64,000 nt of DNA from positions 4,032,001-4,096,000 of the forward strand of contig NZ_SZNK01000001.1 of NCBI RefSeq assembly GCF_005217615.1, read 5' to 3'. A program made the translations under genes and the position numbers. The notes beneath the pieces were generated by a model. The model was not told the DNA's origin and searched no databases. It worked only from the letters and a program-made list of their open reading frames with translations. This document shows positions 17,399 through 25,560 of the stretch, one piece after another. Source of the DNA: Brevibacillus antibioticus. Its GTDB lineage: Bacteria; Bacillota; Bacilli; Brevibacillales; Brevibacillaceae. Position 1 is the stretch's first letter; every line of letters starts with the position of its first letter.

Positions 17399-18766
17399 AT
17401 GGGGCAAGGCAAGACAGTTCAACGATCGTTACGTTCAGAAGTTGAGCATCACCTAAAAGAGCGTGGTTACACACTGACTAAACTTGGCGAGATAACAGGT
17501 ATTAATCAGGGAGTACTGAGCGATATTTTTAATCGAACTCCTTCTCGGGCTATGACGATTGGTCATCTGGATGCACTTGCTGTAGCTTTTAATCAAGCCC
17601 CTGGATGGCTATATGAGCTGTATGTAACGGAATGTATCGTCGAGGGAAGAGTGTCTCGTTCACGAGTTGTTCCCTATCTGATTCGATGTGCAGAAATAGG
17701 CAGGCAGGATTGTATCGAGTTAATTGTCCCTATACTTTTGGATAATCAGAAAAACCTGTCCATTCTGTTTTCCGTGGCTGAGAAGCTTTTTACAAATGGG
17801 AAACGACAGGAGTCAATCCCGTTTTATCAACTTGTTATTGAATCGGAAAAAGACAGCCATGGTGATCGTTTTGTAATGTCTCAGTATAGGCTTTTCCGTG
17901 CAGTGCAAGGGGGAGCTGATTCAGAGAAAAAGTGGAAGGCTGTCGTCCGTTTTCATTCTTATCGAAACAGGTTGCCTGAAAATTATCAATTAGATGCGTT
18001 ACTACAATTAGCAAATCTGTGCTTTACGCTCCATAACTGGAAGGAGGTAGAGCGATATGCAGATGAACTTAGAGAGTTAGCAACCGTGATCTATAATGAA
18101 GAAGTACAAAGATGGGAAATTGATGGAGTGAGGGGAATACTTGAAACAGAGCGCCATCTTGTCGTGTATTATGGACAGGGCTTCTTACTAAAGGGACTCG
18201 CATTACAATTACAAGAGCGGTATGAAGAAGCCATTTCTTATGTACAAGCGTATGCTGAGCTGGGCTGGTTTGAATTCCGTGATGATCTGGCTGAAATGGA
18301 AATTGAAAAGTTCCGTGGATGGGCGAAAGCGAATAATTACACGCTGAATTTATTAATGGGGCGTACAGAGTTACTTTCTGAGTATGTTAATCATCTTGCT
18401 AATAACCCACCTGAAATTTTAGCGGGTATGTTTACCATTATGGAGACAGCCAATCGATTCGGACTATCTGTAGATGACGTTGTGGAGCGTTTTTCTAAGG
18501 AAATTGCTTGCTTTCAAGATTATAAAGACCCTTTTAGTCTTACCCGCCATCTTCATTTTCGGTATCATTTGGCGATATATCAGCTCGATAAGGGGCGAGT
18601 TGCAGAAGGTATTACAGAAACCCTACGCTGCCTTGCGTTAGCGAGTAAGATGATGGAGCAAGAAAAGCTCCAAAGCTGTGTCGCTATGTTCTGGAAATAT
18701 AGACATAGTGCTTCTGACCAGCAGATAGATGAATTCCAAAACATTTTGGAAGGGAGAAATAAATAA
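17399..18766 (+). CDS. RRNPP-type quorum-sensing regulator: XRE helix-turn-helix plus TPR domain
   Basis: A 455-residue cytoplasmic regulator. Residues about 8-60 form an XRE-type helix-turn-helix (LKERGYTLTKLGEITGINQGVLSDIFNR). The rest is alpha-helical with TPR-like repeats (for example KNLSILFSVAEKLFTNGKRQESIPFYQLVIE), as in PlcR, NprR and AimR receptors that bind re-imported peptides. The ATG at 17399 follows AAGGAGGAG. Its stop codon overlaps the ATG of a 42-residue exported peptide gene (TAATG), the hallmark of receptor-signal pairs. Regulated genes are not shown; the adjacent secreted-protein genes are candidates. Confidence 0.8.
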   Translation: MGQGKTVQRSLRSEVEHHLKERGYTLTKLGEITGINQGVLSDIFNRTPSRAMTIGHLDALAVAFNQAPGWLYELYVTECIVEGRVSRSRVVPYLIRCAEIGRQDCIELIVPILLDNQKNLSILFSVAEKLFTNGKRQESIPFYQLVIESEKDSHGDRFVMSQYRLFRAVQGGADSEKKWKAVVRFHSYRNRLPENYQLDALLQLANLCFTLHNWKEVERYADELRELATVIYNEEVQRWEIDGVRGILETERHLVVYYGQGFLLKGLALQLQERYEEAISYVQAYAELGWFEFRDDLAEMEIEKFRGWAKANNYTLNLLMGRTELLSEYVNHLANNPPEILAGMFTIMETANRFGLSVDDVVERFSKEIACFQDYKDPFSLTRHLHFRYHLAIYQLDKGRVAEGITETLRCLALASKMMEQEKLQSCVAMFWKYRHSASDQQIDEFQNILEGRNK

Positions 18767-18894
18767 TGCGGAGTATGATACTTCTACTTACTGTTTTGTT
18801 CGGACTTTCTCACGGAATCGTTGTACCAGAACATCAGGAGGTGCTTAGGAGTCATCACATTGTAACTACGTATACCCACGGTGCAGGAGGTTAA
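18766..18894 (+). CDS. Exported signalling pro-peptide of the RRNPP pair, 42 aa
   Basis: This short gene starts inside the stop of the regulator gene. It encodes a basic N-terminus, a hydrophobic core MILLLTVLFGLSHGIVV and a hydrophilic tail ending TTYTHGAGG. That is the layout of Phr, NprX and AimP peptides, which are exported, trimmed and re-imported to bind the TPR receptor. The mature signal is probably a 5-10 residue piece of the C-terminal tail. It is followed immediately by a strong terminator, so regulator and peptide form a closed two-gene unit. Mature sequence is inference. Confidence 0.72.
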   Translation: MRSMILLLTVLFGLSHGIVVPEHQEVLRSHHIVTTYTHGAGG

Positions 18895-18902
18895 GTAGTA
18901 GT

Positions 18903-18928
18903 AAAACACCCTTTCGGGTGTTTTTTTT
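18903..18928 (+). terminator. Strong intrinsic terminator of the quorum-sensing unit
   Basis: AAAACACCC, a TTTC tetraloop, GGGTGTTTT, then further T residues. Confidence 0.92.
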
Positions 18929-19032
18929 ATCATTCAAAATTTTTCAGAGGTCGTTTTGCTGAATGTTAGTTTATAGTAATAAATGTACATAAATAAATGT
19001 ACAAAAATGTAAAAAAAGGAGGTGTATACCAT

Positions 19033-19107
19033 ATGAGCTATTGCACACGAAAAGGGCGTTCCATCCCATTGCCAGGTAAACGGAACGCCCACAGGAGGAG
19101 CAGCTAA
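19033..19107 (+). CDS. Possible 24-residue peptide with strong ribosome site
   Basis: An ATG preceded by AAAGGAGGTGTATACCAT opens a 24-codon frame reading MSYCTRKGRSIPLPGKRNAH and ending RRSS. The frame lies over a perfect GGGCGTTCC/GGAACGCCC inverted repeat (19046-19082 region). It could be a leader peptide for the Spo0E-like gene downstream. The evidence is only the ribosome site and the structure. Confidence 0.3.
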   Translation: MSYCTRKGRSIPLPGKRNAHRRSS

Positions 19108-19177
19108 AGCTCCTATAAATAAATGTATCACGCAATCCTTAGATCGGGAAGGAGGAACTTATCACGATATAGAGCAT

Positions 19178-19333
19178 TTGAAAAACATTGTGGAACAATT
19201 GCGAGAACAACTGGTGCAATTGTTTTTAGAAAAGAATGATTTGTTGCATGATGACGTCGTGGAATTAAGCCAGAAATTAGATCAGTACATTCTGTTAATT
19301 CAATCAAAAATGATGCTAAAAAATAGAAACTAA
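19178..19333 (+). CDS. Spo0E-like aspartyl-phosphate phosphatase
   Basis: A ~51-residue helical protein with the Spo0E family signature S-Q-K-L-D (SQxLD) in VELSQKLDQYILLIQ, preceded by IEHLKNIVEQLREQLVQLF, the first helix of the hairpin. Spo0E-type proteins remove phosphate from Spo0A and restrain sporulation. The start is uncertain: an AAGGAGG lies at 19149-19155, but no ATG/GTG/TTG is well spaced from it, and TTG 19178 is the first usual start in frame. The gene may have a rare start or a damaged one. Confidence 0.6.
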   Translation: MKNIVEQLREQLVQLFLEKNDLLHDDVVELSQKLDQYILLIQSKMMLKNRN

Positions 19334-19461
19334 GGTGTTACAGAAGAAACTAGAAATCTATCAACGATCAACATATAGGAATAGGTATATTTTTCCTATT
19401 TTGCATTTTAACTTATTTTGGTAGAATCATGATAATCTAGAGATAGAATCTGGAGGTTAGT

Positions 19462-19893
19462 ATGAACAAACGAATTGCTACTCTTTCAACTGTATTAGGT
19501 GTCCTCGCTTTATCTACATCACTAGCAATAGCTGCGGAAGATAATAATGTCAGCCCATTAAGTAGTGGGGATGATTACGGCATTGAATTGTACGCATCCA
19601 ATATTCATGATGTGACAAGGAGTTCTGCTTATTTATGGGCTTATACTCAAGGGGAAGGAAAAGACCTCGCTAAAACAAGAGTCTACTCTTATTTCTACGT
19701 GAACGGAAAACTCACGCATAAAGACTACGAAAATGGCAGAGATTATGCAAATGTCGGTTACGATGTTAATATTAAAGAATTAATAAGTTGTGAAATTCGT
19801 TCATCCCATTATGCTTACAATAAGATAAACGAAGTTGTAACAAAAACTTCCAAAAAAGAATGGCCTGAATACAACCACGTAGGAGGAATTTGA
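19462..19893 (+). CDS. Secreted hypothetical protein, 143 aa
   Basis: A protein with a clear signal peptide (MNKRIATLSTVLGVLALSTS, cleavage near AIAA-ED) and a mature part of about 118 residues rich in Tyr and Asn (SSAYLWAYTQGEG, VYSYFYVNGKLTHKDYENG). I recognise no family. The start follows TGGAGGTTAGT. The next gene begins 4 bp after its stop, so the two are an operon and probably work together. Confidence 0.65.
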   Translation: MNKRIATLSTVLGVLALSTSLAIAAEDNNVSPLSSGDDYGIELYASNIHDVTRSSAYLWAYTQGEGKDLAKTRVYSYFYVNGKLTHKDYENGRDYANVGYDVNIKELISCEIRSSHYAYNKINEVVTKTSKKEWPEYNHVGGI

Positions 19894-19897
19894 GGCT

Positions 19898-20365
19898 ATG
19901 AAAAAACGGAACATAGTAATTTCGGGTGTTGTTTTAGCTGGCGCTATATTCGCAGGTGGCAGTCTATACGCAAGTGAAGATATAGCACAATATAAAAAAT
20001 CAAATCACCAGAAAACACTTCACGAATTGGGAATTGAAGCAAAGACTAAAGATTTAGAAAGAATGACAACTTTGACGGACGAAGACGGAAACAAATGGAT
20101 ATATAATGATTTTATTAACAGCGGTAAATTTGAAGAGAAAATGAAGGAAAGGTATACTGAGGACGTAAGTGGTGCATTCATTGAAGTACAGGATAAAATT
20201 ATGCAGAAATACGCCAAAGAAGGGGATTCCATTCCGGTTATCCTTCTGGATGAAGAGTTAAAAGAAGGCTCCTTCTCGTTTAACAGAGAAGATGGAGAGG
20301 TTCTGATCTTCAAACTAAAGTACAATGAAGACAAAGGAAAATGGGATTACGAGCAGGAAAAGTAA
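19898..20365 (+). CDS. Exported hypothetical protein, 155 aa
   Basis: The N-terminus KKRNIVISGVVLAGAIFAGG is a signal peptide or membrane anchor; the rest is highly charged (KTKDLERMTTLTDEDGNKWIY, FEEKMKERYTEDV). It lies 4 bp after the other secreted gene, with GTAGGAGG at the end of that gene as its ribosome site. No known domain is recognised. Together with its neighbour it is a likely output or passenger of the quorum-sensing island. Confidence 0.65.
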   Translation: MKKRNIVISGVVLAGAIFAGGSLYASEDIAQYKKSNHQKTLHELGIEAKTKDLERMTTLTDEDGNKWIYNDFINSGKFEEKMKERYTEDVSGAFIEVQDKIMQKYAKEGDSIPVILLDEELKEGSFSFNREDGEVLIFKLKYNEDKGKWDYEQEK

Positions 20366-20383
20366 ATATCGTTTATTTACACA

Positions 20384-20415
20384 GGGGAATAGCAAATGCT
20401 ATCCCCTATTTTATT
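20384..20415 (+). terminator. Terminator after secreted-protein operon
   Basis: GGGGAATAGCA and TGCTATCCCC (one bulge) around AA, followed by TATTTTATT. Confidence 0.75.
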
Positions 20416-20539
20416 GGACTCTATAGACAATAGCTACTAATAAAAAACCCGTCTCCTCTGAAGTGAAGTGCCCCCCTTAGAATAGACATTGGAAAAACCC
20501 CTAGGTTAATCCGATGTAATTCTAGGGGGGCTTTTCGTC

Positions 20540-20869
20540 ATGGCAGTGAAAGGACACAAATGTAAACATTATCCAGAATCAATCAAGGTAGAAGCGGTTC
20601 CCTTGCACGTGGAAGAAGGATGGAGCTACAGAAAGATTGCAGAACACCTAGGGGTCCAGGATAAATACCGCGTCAGAACTTGGATGAGAAAGTATCGTGA
20701 AAATGGAGATGCATCATTCAAGGACGGGCGTGGAAATCCTCATCGGGTTGAAACGGAGCAGGACCGGGAAATTCGGCGTCTACAACTGGAGGTAGATGTC
20801 TTAAAAAAGTGGTTACAAATCTTGAATCGGGAGGGTTGCAAAACAAGCACATCCTCGTTGACGAGCTAA
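20540..20869 (+). CDS. IS3-family transposase OrfA
   Basis: A 109-residue helix-turn-helix protein that binds the IS ends (WSYRKIAEHLGVQDKYRVRTWMRKYRENG), with a leucine-zipper-like end (EIRRLQLEVDVLKKW). Near its 3' end is an AAAAAAG slippery run (about 20803-20809), the usual site for -1 frameshifting into OrfB to make the active transposase. Confidence 0.88.
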   Translation: MAVKGHKCKHYPESIKVEAVPLHVEEGWSYRKIAEHLGVQDKYRVRTWMRKYRENGDASFKDGRGNPHRVETEQDREIRRLQLEVDVLKKWLQILNREGCKTSTSSLTS

Positions 20870-21702
20870 GGGACAAACGAAGCGTTCAAGAACGGTGCGC
20901 TTATTTAGGTATAAGCCGAAGCGGTTACTATGCGTGTGTGAAACACAAGGACGATGATCGCGACGAACATCTCAAACGCAAAATCAGAAGCATTTATGAA
21001 GAACGGGACAAGACGGTTGGCTATCGTCGTGTCCAGGACGAGTTATACCGCCAATATAACCTGAAAGTAAATCACAAGAAAGTGCTACGTTTCATGCAGG
21101 AGCTAGGCATGCAGGCAATCATCCGTCGTAAATACATCCACCGTACCAGTTATGAAACGGCTGTGTCGGATAGCAGAATCACGGAAAATTTGCTGCAACG
21201 GAATTTCACTGCGGAAGGGCCTAATCAAAAGTGGGTAACGGATGTCACACAGTTTCGGGTATTTGACCATCGGATTTACTTATCTGCTATAAAAGATCTA
21301 TGGAACAATGAGATTGTCGCTTATCATCTAAGCCAGCGTAACGATAATCCACTTGTGTTAGAAACCTTCAAGAAAGCATTCGAAAAGCAAAAAGACGTGG
21401 CTAGATTGATCGTTCACAGCGATCAAGGGTACCAGTACACGTCCCATGCTTACCACGACATGCTGCCAAAGGTTGGAGCCCAAATCAGCATGTCACGCTG
21501 AGGCAATTGTTATGACAACGCCTCTATGGAGAGCTTCTTTTCGCATCTGAAAGTTGAAGCACTCTATCCCTATGATATCCGAAGTATAGAGGAAGCACAA
21601 AGGCGTATAGAAGAATTTATTCTCTTTTATAACGAGAAAAGAGCACAACGAAAACTAAATAAGCTGACGCCGGTTGAATACCGACGTCAGCTTATAGCCT
21701 AG
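20809..21702 (+). pseudogene. IS3-family transposase OrfB (DDE integrase domain) with internal stop
   Basis: This frame gives the rve-type integrase core, including WVTDVTQFRVFDHRIYLSAIKD (first Asp) and VHSDQGYQYTS (second Asp). At 21499-21501 a TGA replaces what should be an Arg codon in SMSR-x-GNCYDNASMESFFSHLK. The frame then continues intact through the catalytic Glu of MESFF to a natural stop at 21702. A single C-to-T change (CGA to TGA) explains it. Confidence 0.85.
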
Positions 21703-21739
21703 GGCTTATTTCAATGTCCACTAAATGGGGGCTTGACCA

Positions 21740-22083
21740 ATATTCCGAAGGAGGGCTTTCGCTTTTAGAATGCTCCTATGATCAATTCAAAAGCCTGCTG
21801 TATCGCTTGAACTGGTTCATCTGAAAGTAGCCCATAACCTGCTCCTGCAATTGCAAGAACGCCACCGACAATTATCAAAACTCCTTGTTTCTTTTGTTTG
21901 TATTATCCACGAAACTCATCCTCTCAATATTACTGTATTTGTACTCAATCTGTAGACAAAATGCAGCAGCCAGCTCACGAGCAGGAGCATATGCTGATCC
22001 CGAAATGAGCTTTTCGTTTAGGTCTTTACCGTACAGGGCAATCTGGAGCTTCGATTGTACATCTCCACTCAAAGAATAATCAA
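21740..22083. other. Gap between IS and integrase stump
   Basis: No well-supported gene is seen. On the minus strand a frame ending at 21765 reads a short hydrophobic peptide (GVLIIVGGVLAIAGAGYGLL, then SDEPVQAIQQAFELIIGAF) that could be a small membrane or holin-like peptide. Its only start candidates are a TTG too close to an AGGAG, so I leave it uncalled. The rest is probably scrambled integrase-gene DNA. Confidence 0.4.
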
Positions 22084-22362
22084 ATGGTTTTTACTCGTGA
22101 AGATGGGTCCCCGCTTCGACTCGCATATCCAAATGACAAATTAAATGAGATTATCAAATCCAATAACCTTCATCCAATAAACATCCACGGAATGCGGCTC
22201 TCGCACGCCTCCCTTTTATTTGAAGCTGGAGCCAGCATCAAGGAAGTTCAGGAGCGCCTCGGTCATACCGATATCAAAATGACGATGAACATCTACACCC
22301 ATGTTACCAGGACAGTCAAAGAACAAACTGCAACCAGATTTGAGAAGTTCATGGAGCTATGA
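22084..22362 (+). pseudogene. C-terminal stump of a tyrosine recombinase (phage/ICE integrase)
   Basis: About 92 residues of the catalytic domain survive. They include HGMRLSHASLLFEAGASI (the H-x-x-R box, with the family's usual LRHTH altered to MRLSH) and EVQERLGHTDIKMTMNIYTHV, with the GH motif and the nucleophile Tyr. The N-terminal DNA-binding part and the first catalytic Arg are missing. It ends 44 bp before the right 120-bp repeat, the usual place of an integrase beside its attachment site. Confidence 0.8.
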
Positions 22363-22406
22363 CCATACAAATATGGTCAAAATATGGTCACGGCTCATTC
22401 GTGGGA

Positions 22407-22526
22407 AAAATTAAAGCCCCTGACCATTGAAGGCCAAGGGCAATAATCCTTGATATAGCAAGCTTCTTAGTGCTTGGAGAATTGAGGTGGCGACGAGCTG
22501 CTTTCAAGCCGTATTTTTTACGCTCT
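22407..22526 (+). repeat. 120-bp direct repeat, right copy
   Basis: Four mismatches to 16086-16205 over 120 bases. It abuts the 3' end of the histidine kinase gene. TATGGTCAAAATATGGTCACG lies just before it at 22372-22392, matching 16300-16320. Confidence 0.85.
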
Positions 22527-22529
22527 TTT

Positions 22530-23645
22530 TCATTCGTTGCGATAAGGTAGCAGCGTGGTCACACTAAAGCCTCGCGTACCGTCTACGATCACTGTTCCAC
22601 CAGCGGAAGCAGCTCTCTCCTCCATCCCGAGAATGCCAAGCCCTTTTACAACCTTTTCTGCACCGGCCCCATTGTCTGTGACCACTGCTTTTATGAATGT
22701 ATTCAGCACCCGTACCTCTAGGGAGATCACTGTCGCCTTCGCATATTTGAGTGCATTCGTGACCGCTTCCGTCGCATTTTGCTGGATGATTTTCCACTGA
22801 ATCGGTGTAATGACGTCGATATCCCCGTCAAAAGTAAGCGTGGCTGTCACTGTCTCTCTCGCAGACAGCTCATCCACAAACGACCGGAGTCGATTGATTC
22901 CTAGCTCCTCCGGCCGTGGCTTCACATCCTTGAGTGTCACTCTGATTCGCTCCAGCCCTTCCTTCGATATTGCGATCGCATTGCGAAGCAGCTCAGATGC
23001 CTTGTCCTGATCAGTCGCCATCAGCAGTCGCGACGCTTCCATCTGAATGAGCGCACCTGCCACCGCATGCCCCACATCGTCGTGAATTTGTTGAGAAAGG
23101 CGATTGCGCTCCTCCAGTTGAATCGTATAGGTCGACTGGCGGAAGTATTCACTGCTCTCGTTCAAGGAGCGGGTCAAGCTTTGTAAATCCTCCCTCATCT
23201 TCTCCCGTTCAGCCTCTAATCTGCGAAGCTTGTCAGTTAGCATGCTGCCACACCTATACAGCAAAAAGCTAAGAAAGGCCGTCAGTAAATACAAAGGCAT
23301 CCATTCAGGTAAAACGATGAACAAAGGCAACAGCATACATCCAAATACGACCACCCTCTGCGTACCCGCCAAGAATACGAGCTCCAAAATGTGGACTGGC
23401 AAGAGCAACACAAATAACGGGTCCAACACAAGTGTACTTGCTACCACAAACACGATGGATAGCCCCATAAATAATTGCTTATGATTCCTCTTTTTCACAA
23501 TGAGAATAGTGAGATTCATTGCCAAATACAACAAGTACACAAGAATTTGCCAAGGGTCCATTTCAGAAGTGGGATGAGCAAGAAAAGAAGTCACGATGAT
23601 AAATCCAAGCACTGCTGCCTTATTAGCCATTGTCCATAACTCCAT
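22530..23645 (-). CDS. Two-component sensor histidine kinase, HisKA_3 (NarL-partner) type
   Basis: A 371-residue membrane kinase. The first ~140 residues contain about five or six helices with almost no external loop, suggesting sensing within the membrane. The phospho-acceptor His is in LEERNRLSQQIHDDVGHAVAGAL (about residue 190), followed by an ATPase with NALKYA and DNGAG boxes and GLGILGMEERA. The ATG has AAAGGAGGTCACTATCG upstream. It is second in the operon after its response regulator (16 bp gap). The family includes LiaS, DesK and YvfT. Confidence 0.9.
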   Translation of the reverse strand: MELWTMANKAAVLGFIIVTSFLAHPTSEMDPWQILVYLLYLAMNLTILIVKKRNHKQLFMGLSIVFVVASTLVLDPLFVLLLPVHILELVFLAGTQRVVVFGCMLLPLFIVLPEWMPLYLLTAFLSFLLYRCGSMLTDKLRRLEAEREKMREDLQSLTRSLNESSEYFRQSTYTIQLEERNRLSQQIHDDVGHAVAGALIQMEASRLLMATDQDKASELLRNAIAISKEGLERIRVTLKDVKPRPEELGINRLRSFVDELSARETVTATLTFDGDIDVITPIQWKIIQQNATEAVTNALKYAKATVISLEVRVLNTFIKAVVTDNGAGAEKVVKGLGILGMEERAASAGGTVIVDGTRGFSVTTLLPYRNE

Positions 23646-23661
23646 CGATAGTGACCTCCTT

Positions 23662-24363
23662 TCAATCAGACATGTTCGTTTCGCCGGTCAAATAATAGAT
23701 CGCGATCTGCGTACGGTGTTCAAGCGCTGTTTTATTTAAGATGGAAGTAATGTAATTCGCAACCGTTCCCTCGGAAATAAACAGCTTCTTGGCAATTTCT
23801 TTGTTCGATAGCCCTTTGGCGATCTGCTTCATGACATCGAGCTCCCGTTCCGTAAATAAGCTTTGGTCGATTTTGCTTTCATTAGGGAGGGCTGCTGTCA
23901 CTTTGGGAGGAGCGGTAGCGGACACGGTATCCGTCGCGTTCTTCCCTGTATTCAGGTTCATTTTGATCTTATCCAGGACGACATCTTGGAGCACGTGATG
24001 GTTGTTATAGACGCTCTTGATGGCATCTCGAATGCGGTTGGGGTCATTGTTTTTCAATAAATAGCCGCGTGCCCCCGCTTGAATGGCTTCGAGGACAAAT
24101 TCGTCATCGTCAAACGTGGTCAAAATGAGTGGTCTGACTGTCGTTTCTGTAGTCAGCACACGAGTCGCTTCCACTCCATTCATGTTCGGCATCCGAACGT
24201 CCAAGAGCGCGACGTCTACCTCGTTCTGTTCGCAAAACGTCACCGCCTCAAACCCATCCTCCACAATCCCGACCACTTCAAACTCCGCAAAGCTCGTCAG
24301 GATGATTTTCATGCCTTCCCGTATAAACGAATTGTCGTCTGCGATCAACACTTTGATTTTCAA
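23662..24363 (-). CDS. Response regulator, NarL/FixJ (LuxR) family
   Basis: A 233-residue regulator. The receiver domain is residues 1-120, with acidic residues in IADD, acceptor Asp in VDVALLDVRMPNMNG, and Lys in GYLLKNND. A LuxR helix-turn-helix follows at about 165-230 (FTERELDVMKQIAKGLSNKEIAKKL, then SEGTVANYI). I chose TTG 24363 because AGGAGG lies 9 bases upstream and the protein then starts directly with the receiver strand KIKVLIADD. It is co-transcribed with the kinase that follows. Confidence 0.9.
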   Translation of the reverse strand: MKIKVLIADDNSFIREGMKIILTSFAEFEVVGIVEDGFEAVTFCEQNEVDVALLDVRMPNMNGVEATRVLTTETTVRPLILTTFDDDEFVLEAIQAGARGYLLKNNDPNRIRDAIKSVYNNHHVLQDVVLDKIKMNLNTGKNATDTVSATAPPKVTAALPNESKIDQSLFTERELDVMKQIAKGLSNKEIAKKLFISEGTVANYITSILNKTALEHRTQIAIYYLTGETNMSD

Positions 24364-24629
24364 AGCAGCTTGCCTCCTGTCGAACAAACCCTCGACCGCA
24401 TAAAGAGCGGACGTATATTTTTTTCCCAATATTACCACTGTCCTGCTTTGCTTCACAATTGTAGAATCTCGCCCCAATGGTTCTTACTTTCCGGTCACAC
24501 ATGGAAAAATTAACACTCTGAAAATATATAGACACGAATCATATGTGTCAGTATGATATATTACCTAAGCCCTCTTACCAACCTATCGGGGCCAATCTTT
24601 TGAATGGAATACTCTATGGAGGGGAATTT

Positions 24630-25415
24630 GTGGAAACAGCACAACTAAATAAAACGGCTTGGAACACTGGGGCTTATCAAGCGTGGCTGAAGCGTTTCGG
24701 AACACCTGTTGAGGCAGCAGTCAAAATTAAAGAAGACCCCCAAAAGCGCATCGGGAAAGTATATGAGCACATGGGGGATATTCGCGGCAAAAAAATTATC
24801 AATTTACTCGGCTCAAATGGAAACAAAGCCGTTGCGCTCGCCTTGCTAGGTGCCGACGTAACTATCGCCGATTTCTCTTATGAGAATGAGCAGTACGCCA
24901 AGGAACTAGCTGCATCTGCCGATGTTGACCTGACTTACATCGTATCGGATGTATTGCAGCTACCTCCCCATGTATTGTCTGGTGAGTATGATCTCGTTTT
25001 TATGGAATTCGGTATTCTTCATTACTTTTTGGACTTAACCGAATTATTCCAGGTGGTCAACTCGCTCCTGCGAAAAGGCGGCATGCTCGTCCTCCAAGAT
25101 TTCCATCCGGTATCCACAAAACTCATCTCCTCACGCGGAACGACTGCTACTATCCGCAAACATAAAGTAACAGGCGATTATTTCGACAGCTCGCTTGAGG
25201 AAAAGGACATTGCTTTCTCTAAATTTCTCTCAGACGGCACAAATGTCGCTGAATCAAAAGTATTGTTGCGCAATTGGACATTAGGCGAAATTGTTACGTC
25301 CATTGCTAGCAAAGGGCTGTGCCTTAAAATGCTGGAAGAGCTCCCGAATCTTTCATCGGAAGTTTTTGATAAAGGAATCCCGAAAACCTTCACGATTATC
25401 GCTGAGAAATTATAA
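24630..25415 (+). CDS. SAM-dependent class I methyltransferase
   Basis: A 261-residue soluble enzyme. The SAM-binding motif I is degenerate (KKIINLLGSNGNKAVALALLGADVTIADFS, about residues 58-88) but the fold is clear, with the post-I acidic Asp, and EYDLVFMEFGILHYFLDL plus LLRKGGMLVLQDFHPVS as motifs II and III. The GTG at 24630 is preferred because GGAGGGG precedes it; the longer frame has no ribosome site. The substrate is unknown and it stands alone with its own terminator. Confidence 0.82.
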   Translation: METAQLNKTAWNTGAYQAWLKRFGTPVEAAVKIKEDPQKRIGKVYEHMGDIRGKKIINLLGSNGNKAVALALLGADVTIADFSYENEQYAKELAASADVDLTYIVSDVLQLPPHVLSGEYDLVFMEFGILHYFLDLTELFQVVNSLLRKGGMLVLQDFHPVSTKLISSRGTTATIRKHKVTGDYFDSSLEEKDIAFSKFLSDGTNVAESKVLLRNWTLGEIVTSIASKGLCLKMLEELPNLSSEVFDKGIPKTFTIIAEKL

Positions 25416-25455
25416 CGAATGTTTGCCATCATTTTATAAATTCTTAATACCGAAC

Positions 25456-25481
25456 AGAGGGGGATTTCCCTCCTCTTTTTC
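25456..25481 (+). terminator. Terminator after methyltransferase
   Basis: AGAGGGGG, an ATTT loop and CCC-T-CCTCT (one bulged T), then a T run. Confidence 0.8.
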
Positions 25482-25496
25482 TTTTACTCACTTATA

Positions 25497-25511
25497 GACT
25501 GACGGTCAGTC
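25497..25511. promoter_or_regulatory. Probable TetR operator
   Basis: GACTGAC-G-GTCAGTC, a perfect 7-base inverted repeat with a one-base centre, lies 50 bp before the TetR gene. TGAC-x-GTCA half-sites are typical of this regulator group. Confidence 0.7.
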
Positions 25512-25560
25512 ATATGGTAATCTGTATCCAATCACTTACTGACAATCGAAGGAGGCGCCG

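Larger units (their letters stand above)
20464..21739 (+). mobile_element. IS3-family (IS150-like) insertion sequence, inactivated
   Basis: About 1.28 kb with two overlapping frames in the IS3 arrangement. The left end (TGAAGTGCCCCCCTTAG...TAGACATTGG) and the inverted right end (TGGTCAAGCCCCCATTTAG...GGACATTGA) are imperfect inverted repeats. The ends are estimated to within a few bases. The transposase is broken by a stop, so the copy is probably dead unless helped in trans. Confidence 0.85.

Noticed and set aside
18934..19131. Minus-strand hydrophobic 65-codon frame
   Set aside because: Opposite a strong plus-strand ribosome site and terminator region; no own ribosome site.
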